Assembly: GCF_047308265.1 (NCBI RefSeq)
Contig: NZ_JBKQWY010000007.1
Coordinates: 62,001 to 126,000 of the forward strand
DNA length: 64,000 bases
Direction of reading: 5' to 3'
DNA from: Maricaulis sp047308265
Lineage (GTDB): Bacteria > Pseudomonadota > Alphaproteobacteria > Caulobacterales > Maricaulaceae
Shown here: in pieces, positions 24,654 through 33,036 of the stretch
Position numbering within the stretch: the first letter of the stretch is position 1
Layout of the letters: the number at the start of each line of letters is the position of its first letter
Program-made: the position numbers and the translations under genes
Notes under the pieces: model-generated
Seen by the model: only the letters and a program-made list of their open reading frames with translations
The model's database searches: none
Told to the model about the DNA's origin: nothing

Positions 24654-25643
24654 ATGGCAGCGCCAGGTATTCGAAACAGTCTGACTGATGTGGCAGGCCT
24701 GAAAGTCGGTCAGTCCGAGGACACGCGTGTGAAAACAGGGGTGACGGTCATCCTGCCGGATGAGCGCGCTGTGTGTGCCGTGGATGTGCGCGGCGGCGGG
24801 CCGGGAACGCGTGAAACGGACGCCCTGGCCGCACATACGCTGGTGGATGCGGTGGATGCCGTCGTCCTGTCCGGCGGATCCTCCTATGGTTTGGCCTCGG
24901 GGGATGCCGTCGTGGCGGCGCTGGGTGCGCGAGGGCGTGGATTTGGGCTTATGGAATTGCCCGGCGTTCCGCGATCGCCAGTGGTTCCCGGCGCCATTCT
25001 CTATGATCTGGCGAATGGCGGGGACAAGGACTGGGGCGAGGACCTGCCTTATCGGCGCTTAGCCCGTGAGGCGCTGGATCGTGTTGATGTGGATTTTTCA
25101 CAAGGCGCCCATGGTGCGGGCCATGGTGCACGTGCGGGGGCGCATGCCGGTGGCACGGGATCGGCCAGCTGGGTCACGGATGACGGCTTCACGGTCGGTG
25201 CACTGGTGTGTGTCAATTCTTTCGGGTCTGTGACCCTGCCGGGACAGGACAATATCTACTGGGCCTGGCCTGTCGAGCAGAATGGCGAATTCGGCGGCCG
25301 CCGACCGGATGTAGCTGCTCAGCAATGCCTGTCACTGGATGACTGGGGGGCGGCCAAGATCAATCCGGGCGCGCGTGAAAACACGACGATTGCCTGTGTG
25401 GCCACGGATGCGGCGCTGACACCGGCCCAGGCCCAGCGCTTTGCCATTATGGCCCAGGACGGGCTGGCTCGCGCGATCCGTCCCATCCACACTCCGTTTG
25501 ATGGTGATGTGGTCTTCGCATTGTCCACGGGGCAGGTGGTGCTGGGAGACGCGGCCGAGCTGACACTCGCGCGCTTGGGCTCCATCGCCGCGGACTGTCT
25601 GGCTCGGGCTGTCGCCCGCGGTGTTTATGAAGCGCGGCGCTAG
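24654..25643 (+). CDS. P1-family (DmpA/NylC-type) N-terminal nucleophile peptidase
   Basis: A 329-residue self-cleaving amidase. It begins GIRNSLTDVAGLKVGQSEDT and has the family blocks VDVRGGGPGTRETDAL, VDAVVLSGGSSYGLASGDAV and PVVPGAILYDLANGGDKDWG. The presumed cleavage site is N243-T244 within ENTTIACVATDAALTP, which makes T244 the nucleophile, as in NylC-like members. Relatives are D-aminopeptidase/esterases, beta-peptidyl aminopeptidases and nylon-oligomer hydrolases. The Gly/Ala/His-rich GAHGAGHGARAGAHAGGTGS loop is notable. It is divergent from ggt by 64 bp; a shared peptide-salvage role is plausible but unproven. Confidence 0.88.
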   Translation: MAAPGIRNSLTDVAGLKVGQSEDTRVKTGVTVILPDERAVCAVDVRGGGPGTRETDALAAHTLVDAVDAVVLSGGSSYGLASGDAVVAALGARGRGFGLMELPGVPRSPVVPGAILYDLANGGDKDWGEDLPYRRLAREALDRVDVDFSQGAHGAGHGARAGAHAGGTGSASWVTDDGFTVGALVCVNSFGSVTLPGQDNIYWAWPVEQNGEFGGRRPDVAAQQCLSLDDWGAAKINPGARENTTIACVATDAALTPAQAQRFAIMAQDGLARAIRPIHTPFDGDVVFALSTGQVVLGDAAELTLARLGSIAADCLARAVARGVYEARR

Positions 25644-25681
25644 GACCGCGCCACCTTCAGATTTCAGGGTTCGTGTTTGCA

Positions 25682-25699
25682 ATTGACAACGTAGTCAAT
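25682..25699. promoter_or_regulatory. Near-perfect palindromic operator candidate upstream of the GH3 gene
   Basis: ATTGACAACGTAGTCAAT (25682-25699) is an 18-bp palindrome centred on ACGT, broken only by one A/A pair. It overlaps a TTGACA hexamer (25684-25689) that could be the -35 of the GH3 promoter. The centre resembles LacI-family operators. The regulator gene is not in this window. Confidence 0.55.
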
Positions 25700-25741
25700 C
25701 TACTATCCGCTTAGAGGTGATCCGGGGAGGGAGAACCGATC

Positions 25742-28177
25742 ATGACCAACACACACCGTCTGGTCCGCCTGCCGCGCAGGGGATGGGCCTTTTTTTTGGG
25801 ACTGGTTTTGATACCGCTATCATCGTGCGGGGAGGCGTCGTCGTTCCAGACAGAGAATGAACTCGTGCCGTATCGCGATGCATCCCTTCCTGTGGAGGTC
25901 CGCGTTGAAGACCTGCTCTCGCGCATGACGCTGGACGAGAAAATCGCCCAGATGATCGGAATCTGGCAGAACAAGAACGAAATCCAGACCCCCGACGGGC
26001 AGTTCTCGGCAGAGCAGGCCCGGGCCAACTATCCGCATGGTCTGGGGCAGATCTCACGCCCTTCGGATCGTCAGGGCATCGAAACAGCGACCACCGCAGC
26101 CGGCGCAAATGCCGGCGTGTCCAATCGCGATGAGGCGGAAACGGTGGCTTACGTCAACGCCGCCCAGCGCTGGGCCGTGGAGGAGACGCGCCTGGGCATT
26201 CCGCTGCTCTTTCATGAAGAGTCCTTGCATGGTTATGCCGCGCCTAATGCGACCAGTTTCCCGCAATCCATGGCGCTTGCTTCTAGTTGGGACCGGGCGC
26301 TGATCGAAGACGTGTTTTCTGTGGCCTCTCGGGAAATGCGGGTCCGCGGAGTGCATTCCACCTTGGCGCCTGTGGTAGATGTGGCACGAGATCCGCGCTG
26401 GGGACGGATTGAGGAAACCTATGGTGAGGATCCGTTTCTGGTCTCTGAGGTCGGGCTCGCGGCCGTGCGCGGTTATCAAGGTGAAGCTCTTCCGTTGGCG
26501 GATGATCGGGTGTTTGTCACCTTGAAACACATGACGGGGCATGGTCAGCCGGAGAACGGGATCAATACGGGTCCGGCCCAGGTGTCCGAGCGGGAATTGC
26601 GGACCATTTTCTTCCCTCCGTTTGAGCGGCTCGTCAGGGAATTGCCTGTCCAGCAGATCATGGCCTCGTACAACGAGATCGACGGTGTCCCCAGCCATGT
26701 GAATTCCTGGCTCTTGCGCGATGTTTTGCGCGAGGAGTGGGGGTATGAAGGCCTGGTCGTGAGTGATTATTTCGGTATTCGCGAGACGCTGACCCGGCAC
26801 CGCATGTTTGAAACGCTTGATGAGGCCGCCTTGCGCTCACTCGAAGCGGGAATTGATGTTGAATTACCGCACGGCGATGCATTCCTCACCTTGTCCCGGC
26901 TTGTCGAGGAGGGGCGTGTGGACGAGGCGCAGATCGATGAAGCGGTGCGCCGTATCCTGTATCTGAAATTCCAGGCCGGCCTGTTTGAAACCCCCTATGC
27001 TGATGCAGACCGGGCGCAGGTGCTGACGGCCAATGCAGACGCCCTGGCACTGGCGCGGCGCGCGGCGGCGCGCTCGATCATTCTTCTCGAGAATCGCAAT
27101 GAAACCCTGCCCCTGGATGCCGATACGCTGGGGCAGCTGGCGGTGATTGGCACGCATGCTGTGGATACCCCGATCGGGGGTTATTCAGACCAGCCACGCC
27201 ATGTTGTCAGCGTGCTTGAAGGTTTGCAGTCAGCCGGCGAGGGTCGCTTTGACGTCGTGTATTCCGAAGGCGTCCGTGTGACACAAAGCCGGGAATGGGC
27301 TGCGGATGAGGTGGATCTTGTCGATCCCGACATCAATGCTCGATTGATCGAAGAGGCGGTCGCGATTGCGCGCGAGTCCGATGTGGTCGTGCTGGTCCTG
27401 GGGGAGAATGAGCAGCTCTCCCGTGAGGCCTGGTCTGACGGGCATCTGGGCGACAGGGCAGATCTCCAGCTTGTTGGTCAGCAAATGGACCTGGCCCGGG
27501 CACTCTTTGAGCTCGACAAACCCGTTATTGTCCTCCTGCTGAACGGCCGCCCGCTTGCGGTGACAGAACTGGCCGAACGGGCCGATGCCCTTCTGGAAGG
27601 CTGGTATCTGGGTCAGGAAACCGGGCATGGCGTGGCGGATGTCATCCTGGGCGATGTCAATCCGGCCGGGCATTTGCCGGTCTCCATACCTCGCAGTGTG
27701 GGACAGCTGCCCGTCTTCTATAACTACAAACCGTCAGCGCGGCGCGGCTATCTGTTTGACGACCACACCCCGCTTTATCCCTTCGGGTACGGGCTGTCCT
27801 ATACCCGGTTCGAGATCTCGGCGCCTCGCCCGCTTGCGCAGCGCATCACGGCCGGCCATCCCGCTCGGGTCGAGGTGGATATCACCAATACCGGCAGCCG
27901 AGCGGGAGAGGATGTCGTTCAGCTCTATCTGCGAGACGAGGCCTCGGTTGTGACACGGCCGATCCGGGAGCTTGTCGGTTTTGAGCGCCTCCACCTGGAA
28001 CCTGGCGAGACGCGGACCGTGACCTTCGAGATCTCGCCCATGGCGATGGGGGTCTGGGATCTCGACATGCAGCGCGTGGTGGAACCGGGGCGGTTCACTG
28101 TGATCGCCGCCTCGGATTCCCAGTCGGGTCAAACGGCGTCGTTCGAGGCGATTGCCCCGGATGGAGCGCAAGAATAG
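25742..28177 (+). CDS. bglX: Glycoside hydrolase family 3 beta-glucosidase, lipoprotein
   Basis: An 811-residue BglX-like enzyme. The N-terminus ends LGLVLIPLSSCGEAS with a lipobox-like LSSC, so it should be exported and lipid-anchored. The (beta/alpha)8 domain includes IPLLFHEESLHGYAAP, LAPVVDVARDPRWGRIEETY and TLKHMTGHGQPENG. The catalytic nucleophile is D342 in GLVVSDYFGI. The second domain carries ENRNETLPLD and VLVLGENEQLSREAWSDG (probable acid/base glutamate), and the tail is a fibronectin-III-like domain (GEDVVQLYLRDEASVVTRPI). It releases terminal beta-linked glucose (or xylose) from oligosaccharides. It is monocistronic. Confidence 0.93.
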   Translation: MTNTHRLVRLPRRGWAFFLGLVLIPLSSCGEASSFQTENELVPYRDASLPVEVRVEDLLSRMTLDEKIAQMIGIWQNKNEIQTPDGQFSAEQARANYPHGLGQISRPSDRQGIETATTAAGANAGVSNRDEAETVAYVNAAQRWAVEETRLGIPLLFHEESLHGYAAPNATSFPQSMALASSWDRALIEDVFSVASREMRVRGVHSTLAPVVDVARDPRWGRIEETYGEDPFLVSEVGLAAVRGYQGEALPLADDRVFVTLKHMTGHGQPENGINTGPAQVSERELRTIFFPPFERLVRELPVQQIMASYNEIDGVPSHVNSWLLRDVLREEWGYEGLVVSDYFGIRETLTRHRMFETLDEAALRSLEAGIDVELPHGDAFLTLSRLVEEGRVDEAQIDEAVRRILYLKFQAGLFETPYADADRAQVLTANADALALARRAAARSIILLENRNETLPLDADTLGQLAVIGTHAVDTPIGGYSDQPRHVVSVLEGLQSAGEGRFDVVYSEGVRVTQSREWAADEVDLVDPDINARLIEEAVAIARESDVVVLVLGENEQLSREAWSDGHLGDRADLQLVGQQMDLARALFELDKPVIVLLLNGRPLAVTELAERADALLEGWYLGQETGHGVADVILGDVNPAGHLPVSIPRSVGQLPVFYNYKPSARRGYLFDDHTPLYPFGYGLSYTRFEISAPRPLAQRITAGHPARVEVDITNTGSRAGEDVVQLYLRDEASVVTRPIRELVGFERLHLEPGETRTVTFEISPMAMGVWDLDMQRVVEPGRFTVIAASDSQSGQTASFEAIAPDGAQE

Positions 28178-28304
28178 GCCCGTGTTCAAGGGACTGCAGA
28201 AGATCACACGATCAGCTGCAATCGAGCGGAAAGGGGCCTTGCCAAGCCCCCGGACCCCGAGTAGGTTCCGCGCCTCTTCGGGACACATCCCGGAAACACG
28301 GCCT

Positions 28305-28381
28305 GCACCGGTAGCTCAGCTGGATAGAGCACCAGACTACGAATCTGGGGGTCGGGGGTTCGAATCCTCCCCGGTGCGCCA
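28305..28381 (+). tRNA. tRNA-Arg (anticodon ACG)
   Basis: A full cloverleaf is readable. Acceptor GCACCGG (28305-28311) pairs with CCGGTGC (28371-28377), then discriminator G and encoded CCA (28379-28381). The D-arm has GCTCAGCTGGATAGAGC. The anticodon stem is CCAGA/TCTGG around CTACGAA, giving anticodon ACG, read as Arg (the A is normally converted to inosine). The T-arm is GGGGGTTCGAATCCTCC. Confidence 0.97.
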
Positions 28382-28598
28382 TTACTTCGCTCTCACGGCA
28401 ATTCGCTTCGCTCACGCCTCCGATGAGGCGGGTTGACCGCCCGGCGCGGTCGTCTCAAGGCTATGGGGTGTAAAGTCTGTACCGGCCGGCGTGTCATTTC
28501 CCGATTTCACGCAAACTTGATCCTTGAACTCGCCCCAGCTCGGTCCGGGAGGGGGCAGCCTAAGTCGACATTAAACAATTTACCCTAGTGACGGGGGC
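28382..28598. other. Intergenic region between tRNA-Arg and the cupredoxin gene
   Basis: 217 bp with no convincing coding sequence. It contains the presumed promoter of the cupredoxin-EAL-porin unit, but no hexamer pair stands out. A short G-rich run precedes the start region. Confidence 0.5.
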
Positions 28599-29234
28599 AT
28601 GAAACACCTGTTCGTGCTCTGGGTCAGCCTGGCCCTCGTGATGCTTGCCCGGCCCGTGGCCGAGGCTGACGACTATTCGCTCTTTTTGCGCAATGCCCAG
28701 AATGAGGGCGTCGGTGCGGCTCTGGTCACGCTCCACGCTCTGGACGTGCAGACCCCGAGTGTTGAGCCACAGCCGGATCTGGAAGTGCGCCAGAGGCATT
28801 TGCAGTTTGATCCGGGTATCCTGATCGCGCCCGTGGGCAGCGCCGTCTCCTTTCCAAATGATGATGATACCGGCCACCACGTCTATTCTTTCTCGCCGGC
28901 GAAAGTGTTTGACCTGCGCCTGATTGCCGGCGGGCAGTCCGAAGCGGTCCGGTTTGACCAGGTCGGTCCCGTCGCTATTGGCTGCAATATTCACGACAAT
29001 ATGGTGGGGTTCATCCATGTGGTGGATACACCCTGGGCGGTGATGTCCGATCACAGCGGGCTAGTCATAATTCCGGACGTGCCCGATGGCCGATACCGGC
29101 TCCAGATCCACCATCCCGATCTGCGCGGCCGTGACAAGGTCTACGAGGCCCAGATTGAACTCAGCGGTGAGCGGGTCGTGATGGATTATGAGCTGGATCT
29201 GCGCCGATCCCGCCAACGCCGGAGTCGTTATTGA
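28599..29234 (+). CDS. Periplasmic cupredoxin-like protein (methylamine-utilisation-like label)
   Basis: A 211-residue exported protein with signal peptide MKHLFVLWVSLALVMLARPV. A plastocyanin-like domain shows VGSAVSFPNDDDTGHHVYSF and VGPVAIGCNIHDNMVGFIHV, which together supply the type-I copper ligands His, Cys, His and Met. A C-terminal beta domain (IIPDVPDGRYRLQIHHPDL) looks like a carboxypeptidase-regulatory-type fold. Homologues are often labelled methylamine utilisation proteins, without amine genes nearby. Its stop overlaps the next ATG (4 bp), coupling it to the EAL protein. A role in copper or redox sensing is inferred. Confidence 0.82.
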   Translation: MKHLFVLWVSLALVMLARPVAEADDYSLFLRNAQNEGVGAALVTLHALDVQTPSVEPQPDLEVRQRHLQFDPGILIAPVGSAVSFPNDDDTGHHVYSFSPAKVFDLRLIAGGQSEAVRFDQVGPVAIGCNIHDNMVGFIHVVDTPWAVMSDHSGLVIIPDVPDGRYRLQIHHPDLRGRDKVYEAQIELSGERVVMDYELDLRRSRQRRSRY

Positions 29235-31567
29235 TGGTCTCTCTCAAATGGCGTTTCCAGCCCAAGCTCACCTTGTTGTATTCGGTCCTGTTTCTGGCCA
29301 TTTTCCTGCCGGTGATTGCTATTGTTCAGGCCGCAGTCGTGAACGGAGTAACACGGTCTGTCGAGCGTGAGCTGGACGCCAGTGGTGCTGTGTTCGAACG
29401 CCTGCTGGCCCTGCGCGGTGCTCAGCTGGAACAAAACGCCCTGGTTCTGTCCGGTGATTTCGGCTTCCGCGCGGCGGTCGCCACCGAGGATGCGGCCACG
29501 ATTGAGTCAGCGCTGTTCAATATCATCGACCGTATCGGTGCGAGCCGGGGTTTTGTCGTGGACCTCGATGGACAGATCACCGCCTCAACGGACGGGTGGA
29601 CCGGCGAGGTATTTGACTATTTTGACCAGCTCGACGAGGCGTTCACGGTTTCGGGTGCCGCGGTTCTGGATGAACGGCCGCACATTCTGGTGTCTGCACC
29701 GGTGCGCACGCCGCTGCTTGCGGGGTGGGTCGTGTTCGCGATGGAGCTCGATGCCGCAGCAACCACCGAGCTGGAAGGCCTCTCTCCCGTTCAGATCCAG
29801 GCACGTATCCGTCATGGAGCCGATGCAGAGTTCGCCGATCAGGCACTGGGGCAGACCCTGGAAGGCGGGCATCACCCGGTGAGCTCAATCGAGATGGACG
29901 GTGAGTCCGTTCTCGCTCATTTTGTGGCATTGCCGGTCATGGAGACCAGTGCGCCGATTACGCTTGTCCTGACCCACCCGCGGGATGTGGCCTTTGCGCC
30001 CTATCGCCAGATGTTCTGGATTATTGGCGGGCTTGGCGTGGTCGGCATGGCCATTCTGGCGGGAGGGAGCTGGTTCCTGTCCGCACGGGTGACGCGGCCC
30101 CTTGCGGCCCTTACCCGGGCTGTGGACCGTTTGAAACATGGACAGCGAACGTCCGTGCGCGTCGACAGTCATGACGAGTTTGCCGAACTCGCAGCCGGAT
30201 TCAACACGATGTCAGAAGAGATCTCCGCCCGCGAGGATGCCATGACCCACATGGCCCTGCACGATGCGGAAACCGGGCTGCCCAACCGCCGGGGTCTGCA
30301 GGACTGCCTGTTGTCTGTACTGGAACAGGCCGAACGCAAGGCCGGCACTCTGCTTCTGGGCCTTCGGGTGAAACGATTTGCCAATGTGCGCGCGGCGATC
30401 GGATATGATCTCTCGGCAGACTATCTCAATTGTATCGCCGAGCGTCTGCGCCAAGGCGAGGCGGAGGTGGCCCGGTTGAGCCTGGACACGCTGGTTGCCC
30501 TTATTCCGCGTGAACCGGATGCAGATCTGACGGTTCTGGCGGCGGAACTGCATCGCACCCTCGGTGTCGCGGTGGCGCTGGATGATGTCTGTGTGGACGT
30601 CAATGCCACGTTGGCCCTGGTCGAGATCGGGGTGGTGGATGAGGGCGTGGACCGTCTGGTGCAAAGTCTGGAACTGGCACTGGACCATGCTGAGGCGGAG
30701 GGTCTGCAGAGCATCGTACATGATCCTGAACGCATTCAGGATCCGGCCGAAAACCTGTCCTTGATGAGCGATATGCGCGCGGCTCTTGAGGCCGGGGGAT
30801 TGCAGCTGCACTACCAGCCCAAGGTCGAGACCCGATCCGGACGAGTGACAGAAGTCGAGGCCCTGCTGCGCTGGATCGACCCTCAGCGCGGTTTTGTACC
30901 GCCGGACGTGTTTGTCGAGATGGCAGAGGAAACCGGTCACATCATCGCCCTGTCAGAATGGGTCGTGGAGCAGGCTCTGTTGGATCAACAGCGATGGTCG
31001 GCGGCAGGTCTGGATCTGACCATCGGTATCAACATGTCGGGGCGTCTTCTGGCCAATGCCAGCTTCACAGATTTTGTGATCAATGCTGTTCGGGCGGGCG
31101 ATGCCGAACCCGGGCGGGTGGTTTTGGAAATCACCGAAACGGCGGTCATGGACGATCCCGCAACAGCTCTGGTGCAATTGCACCGCCTGCGCAATGCGGG
31201 TTTCTCGCTGTCGATAGATGATTACGGCACTGGGTTCTCATCCCTGACCTATCTCAAGGACCTTCCCGTCGACGAGCTGAAGATCGACAAGAGTTTTGTC
31301 ATGGAGCTGGCCTCCAATGAGCAGGACCGTGTTCTGGTGCGTTCAACGGTCGAGCTGGCCCGCAGCCTGGGTCTGAAAGTCACGGCTGAAGGGGTTGAGG
31401 ATGCTCAAACCCTGACCGCCTTGCAGCTGTTCGGCTGCGACTACGCCCAGGGCTATTACATCTCCAAGGCCATCCCGGCAGATGCACTTCAGGCCTTCGC
31501 ACACAGTTGGAACGAACGTGCCGGGTCCGCGGACGCCGACAACCCGCTTTTGGAGGCACGGGGATAA
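29231..31567 (+). CDS. Membrane c-di-GMP phosphodiesterase: sensor-HAMP-degenerate GGDEF-EAL
   Basis: A 778-residue protein. TM1 is LTLLYSVLFLAIFLPVIAIV and TM2 is MFWIIGGLGVVGMAILAGGS, with a ~230-residue periplasmic sensor between them. HAMP follows (RVTRPLAALTRAVDRLKHGQ). A GGDEF-like domain begins HDAETGLPNRRGLQD, but its active-site loop reads RLSLDTLVAL, so cyclase activity should be lost. The EAL domain is complete: EVEALLRW (E543), INMSGRLLAN, EITETAV, DDYGTGFSSLTYLKDLPVDE, KIDKSF and TAEGVED. It should hydrolyse c-di-GMP. It is coupled to the cupredoxin gene by a 4-bp overlap and followed 1 bp later by an outer-membrane protein gene. Confidence 0.92.
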   Translation: MMVSLKWRFQPKLTLLYSVLFLAIFLPVIAIVQAAVVNGVTRSVERELDASGAVFERLLALRGAQLEQNALVLSGDFGFRAAVATEDAATIESALFNIIDRIGASRGFVVDLDGQITASTDGWTGEVFDYFDQLDEAFTVSGAAVLDERPHILVSAPVRTPLLAGWVVFAMELDAAATTELEGLSPVQIQARIRHGADAEFADQALGQTLEGGHHPVSSIEMDGESVLAHFVALPVMETSAPITLVLTHPRDVAFAPYRQMFWIIGGLGVVGMAILAGGSWFLSARVTRPLAALTRAVDRLKHGQRTSVRVDSHDEFAELAAGFNTMSEEISAREDAMTHMALHDAETGLPNRRGLQDCLLSVLEQAERKAGTLLLGLRVKRFANVRAAIGYDLSADYLNCIAERLRQGEAEVARLSLDTLVALIPREPDADLTVLAAELHRTLGVAVALDDVCVDVNATLALVEIGVVDEGVDRLVQSLELALDHAEAEGLQSIVHDPERIQDPAENLSLMSDMRAALEAGGLQLHYQPKVETRSGRVTEVEALLRWIDPQRGFVPPDVFVEMAEETGHIIALSEWVVEQALLDQQRWSAAGLDLTIGINMSGRLLANASFTDFVINAVRAGDAEPGRVVLEITETAVMDDPATALVQLHRLRNAGFSLSIDDYGTGFSSLTYLKDLPVDELKIDKSFVMELASNEQDRVLVRSTVELARSLGLKVTAEGVEDAQTLTALQLFGCDYAQGYYISKAIPADALQAFAHSWNERAGSADADNPLLEARG

Positions 31568-31568
31568 C

Positions 31569-32795
31569 ATGATGCAACGCGCTGTAAGTGGAGTGCTGGC
31601 CGGGGTGCTGGTCAGCTCGGTCGCGCAGGCCCAGTCCGACTGGTGGGGTGAAGAGCGTGTGGCGACGTATCTTGATCTGCGGGCCGCGGTCACGGATGGG
31701 CCGGCCAGCTGGACCGAGGACGGGATCGGCAAATCCCGGTTTGGAGACGGAGGGACAGACGCATCCCTTCATCTCGCGGAGGCCGGATTGGTCTGGCGGC
31801 CCCAGATCCACTGGTCGCTGAGTGGCTATGTTCATGTGCAGTATGATGAGCACCAATCCGACCCTGTCGGCCTGGTCGAGGGTTTTGTTCGGTATCGCCC
31901 GGTTCCGCGTTCAGCTTGGCGTTGGTCGGGTCGGGCCGGTGTTTTTTATCCACCCGTTTCGCTCGAGCATGAGGAAGAGGCGTGGGCGACAGAGTTCTCC
32001 CTGACGCCCTCCGCGATCAATAGCTGGATTGGCGAGGAGGTGAAGGGGGCCGGGCTAGAAGTCTCGGTCGAGCGCGAACTCGGCGACCATCTCCTGTCGG
32101 CCACGGGCGGACTGTTTGGCTATAATGACATATCCGGGGTCTTCTTGCGGTATCGCGGCTGGGGGCTTCACGATGTGAAGACCAATTTTGGCGGTGATTA
32201 CAAGGTTGTCGTTTATCCCGGACATATCGGTACCGTGCGCCCGTTCGAAGAGAGCGATGATCAGCCGGGGCATTACCTGCGCCTCGACTGGTCTCCACGA
32301 CCGGGCGTGAACCTCTACGCGATCCACTGGGACAATAACGCCGACCTGGCGACGCGCACGCGGACCAGCCGGGCGTGGAGAACCGACTTTGTAAACATGG
32401 GTCTGGACTGGGAGTGGACAGCGGATCAGCGTGTTCTGGCCCAGGCCATGCGCGGGTCCACGCGTGTGGGAGAGCAGCTCCTTCCCGGCCGACACGAGAT
32501 CGACCTCGATTTTGCCTCAGCCTATGTCATGTGGGTGACGCAGATGGACCAGCACACAGTGTCTGTCCGTGCCGAAGTATTCGAGATCGAGGATCACAGT
32601 TCTGCGGGTGTCGCCAATTGGGGTGAAGACGGTTGGTCCGGGCTGGCGGCCTGGCGCTATCGTCGTGAGAACGGTCAGGCCCTGTCTGTCGAACTCCTTC
32701 ACATCGAGACTGATCGTCCGCGGTTTGCCAGTTTCGGTCTGGATGAAGACCAGTCACGGACCCAGTTGCAGGTCGGATGGCGTTTGCGTCACTGA
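31569..32795 (+). CDS. Outer-membrane beta-barrel (porin-like) protein
   Basis: A 408-residue exported protein with a signal peptide ending SSVAQAQ. The mature part alternates hydrophobic and polar residues as in a barrel, with aromatic girdles (WRPQIHWSLSGYVHVQYDEH, AWRWSGRAGVFYPPVSLEHE, LRLDWSPRPGVNLYAIHWDN, WSGLAAWRYRRENGQALSVE) and a C-terminal strand TQLQVGWRLRH. No specific porin family is identified. It starts 1 bp after the EAL gene stop (ATG 31569), so it shares that transcript. It may be the outer-membrane partner or target of the cupredoxin/EAL system. Confidence 0.78.
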   Translation: MMQRAVSGVLAGVLVSSVAQAQSDWWGEERVATYLDLRAAVTDGPASWTEDGIGKSRFGDGGTDASLHLAEAGLVWRPQIHWSLSGYVHVQYDEHQSDPVGLVEGFVRYRPVPRSAWRWSGRAGVFYPPVSLEHEEEAWATEFSLTPSAINSWIGEEVKGAGLEVSVERELGDHLLSATGGLFGYNDISGVFLRYRGWGLHDVKTNFGGDYKVVVYPGHIGTVRPFEESDDQPGHYLRLDWSPRPGVNLYAIHWDNNADLATRTRTSRAWRTDFVNMGLDWEWTADQRVLAQAMRGSTRVGEQLLPGRHEIDLDFASAYVMWVTQMDQHTVSVRAEVFEIEDHSSAGVANWGEDGWSGLAAWRYRRENGQALSVELLHIETDRPRFASFGLDEDQSRTQLQVGWRLRH

Positions 32796-32922
32796 AGCCG
32801 GGGTTGAGGGCATTCGGGCGGCGGCCGAGTTCTCCCACTGGGTGTTATGGCCACCGATCGCGGTCGATACATTCATCGTGTCGGGCTGGCTGTCCCAACG
32901 CCTGAAGCTGGGCGAGCTGAAG

Positions 32923-33024
32923 ATGAATGGTATGGCCTATATGGTCCTTGCTGGCGTGATCGTGGCGCTGACTTTGTTCGTCGTTCCCTTCACGGTGGCT
33001 AAATTCATCTGTTTCCCGGTCTAA
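32923..33024 (+). CDS. Possible small single-pass membrane protein
   Basis: A 33-residue frame (MNGMAYMVLAGVIVALTLFV, then VPFTVAKFICFPV) with one convincing hydrophobic helix. It follows the barrel gene by ~130 bp. The ribosome site is weak and there is no homologue I recognise. It may be a real small protein or chance. Confidence 0.3.
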   Translation: MNGMAYMVLAGVIVALTLFVVPFTVAKFICFPV

Positions 33025-33036
33025 TACAAAACAGGA

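Noticed and set aside
25742..28177. GH3 gene as part of a polysaccharide utilisation locus
   Set aside because: No TonB-dependent receptor, transporter or further glycosidase is beside it; it is a lone gene in this window.
28152..28436. 94-codon frame through the tRNA-Arg gene
   Set aside because: It covers a complete tRNA and has no independent coding evidence.
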